DNA of 64,000 nucleotides from Chitinophagaceae bacterium (GTDB taxonomy: Bacteria; Bacteroidota; Bacteroidia; Chitinophagales; Chitinophagaceae): the NCBI GenBank assembly GCA_947374225.1, contig CANCAY010000002.1, forward strand, positions 1-64,000, in the 5' to 3' direction. Below the pieces are notes generated by a model, which ran no database searches, had not been told where the DNA came from, and was given only the letters and a program-made list of their open reading frames with translations. A program made the translations under genes and the position numbers. Each line of letters starts with the position of its first letter. Position 1 is the stretch's first letter. Below are positions 63,600 through 64,000 of the stretch, in pieces.

Positions 63600-64000
63600 T
63601 TATTTCAATCCACTTATTACTGTCGCCAAATTTGATAATATTAAATCCAAATCTTTTTTATCATAATATTTGCCTTGGCGAATAATTCCCGCTATTTTTT
63701 CTGTATTCTGAATAGCCAATAATGGGTTTCCGTTTAATAATAATAATTCAGCTTTTTTACCTTTTGCAACCGATCCAAATTGCGCACTCAAATTAAAAAA
63801 TGCAGGACCATTGATAATAGAACTTGCTAAAGCTTGTTGAGGACTTAATCCATATTTTACCATAATAGCTAATTCGTCATGCATTCCTTTCCCAGGGTAA
63901 TTAAATGAGTTTAAATAGCCAGCATCTGTGCCCGCTAAAATGGTGATACCGGCTTTATACAGCAAAGGCAATAAACTAGCGCTGGCTTCGAAATTTTTGT
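63600..64000 (-). CDS. Amidohydrolase, C-terminal part (5' end beyond window)
   Basis: The frame is open from base 64000 down to the TAA at 63600; the track start at 63971 is only an internal TTG. The visible C-terminal 133 codons include the catalytic Asp motif ITILAGTDAGYLNSF, then HDELAIMVKYGLSPQQALAS and GSVAKGKKAELLLLNGNPLL, the end of a metal-dependent amidohydrolase of the imidazolonepropionase-like type. It is thus a third amidohydrolase in the window. N-terminal motifs, including any signal peptide, lie outside. Confidence 0.85.
   Translation of the reverse strand, partial: KNFEASASLLPLLYKAGITILAGTDAGYLNSFNYPGKGMHDELAIMVKYGLSPQQALASSIINGPAFFNLSAQFGSVAKGKKAELLLLNGNPLLAIQNTEKIAGIIRQGKYYDKKDLDLILSNLATVISGLK

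Overview
The window looks like chromosomal DNA of a Bacteroidota bacterium, most likely a Chitinophagaceae-like or related freshwater/soil lineage. The signs are AT-rich DNA, SpII lipoproteins with a lipobox followed by K/S-rich linkers, TonB-dependent receptors with their Bacteroidota partner lipoproteins (HmuY type), Bacteroidota-typical families (DUF6370, DUF6132, DUF1543, DUF1593, VF530), weak Shine-Dalgarno signals with several TTG starts, and promoters of the TTTG-N19-21-TAnnTTTG type. The genus is inference. I see no rRNA, tRNA, CRISPR array, IS element, phage or conjugation genes. Codon and base use look even, so this reads as core and niche chromosome rather than an island.

Layout. 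1-3.1 kb: a DUF1593 glycoside-processing-type secreted protein (cut by the window edge), its HxlR regulator and a divergent beta-helix protein. 3.1-7.6 kb: an alpha/beta hydrolase, then a compact metal-handling module (CNGKC small membrane protein, MbnP-like lipoprotein, di-heme MauG/MbnH-like peroxidase, CDICGC outer-membrane protein, DUF6370 protein). The peroxidase is interrupted by an in-frame amber codon and carries a perfect 13-bp inverted repeat. 7.6-17.8 kb: methyltransferase, KatG, secreted NTF2-like protein, PhnB-like protein, two GNAT acetyltransferases, a TonB-dependent outer-membrane protein, a fatty-acid desaturase and an asparaginase-domain protein. 17.9-22.0 kb: an arsenic operon arsR-arsM-acr3-arsC-nhaD behind a 26-bp palindrome. 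22-31 kb: secreted hydrolases (serine hydrolase, amidohydrolase, GH3) and a multidomain PQQ dehydrogenase/PKD/cytochrome c lipoprotein. 31-39.7 kb: MgtA-like Mg2+ ATPase, SDR, sterol-desaturase family protein, PhnA, beta-helix lipoprotein, DUF1543, DEAD-box helicase.

39.8-48.5 kb: a HmuY/TonB receptor haem-type uptake pair, an orphan OmpR-type regulator with a textbook promoter, a GDSL-carboxylesterase fusion, YitT, DUF1801, a small lipoprotein, a 53-aa basic protein missing from the ORF track, and DUF2461. 48.5-53.6 kb: a second, intact di-heme peroxidase preceded by a large hairpin, then a sulfur/redox cluster (DUF6132, two rhodaneses, a Crp/Fnr regulator, a small Cys-containing membrane protein, thioredoxin) with a perfect TGTGA-N6-TCACA palindrome, then GlpD. 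53.7-64 kb: a PD40 propeller protein, HD hydrolase, VF530, RluE-type pseudouridine synthase, CBS protein, serine hydrolase, PLP ammonia-lyase, amidohydrolase, AdiC-like permease, DDAH-like amidinohydrolase, DMT transporter and a second amidohydrolase cut by the window edge.

The parts most worth a second look are the interrupted MbnP/peroxidase module, the Crp-palindrome/rhodanese cluster, the operator-like structures with identifiable neighbouring regulators (arsR, hxlR, Crp), and 11-bp phased repeats shared by a TonB receptor and the second peroxidase. I did not find a clearly undescribed defence or mobile system. All family calls were made by reading the sequence, without database searches.
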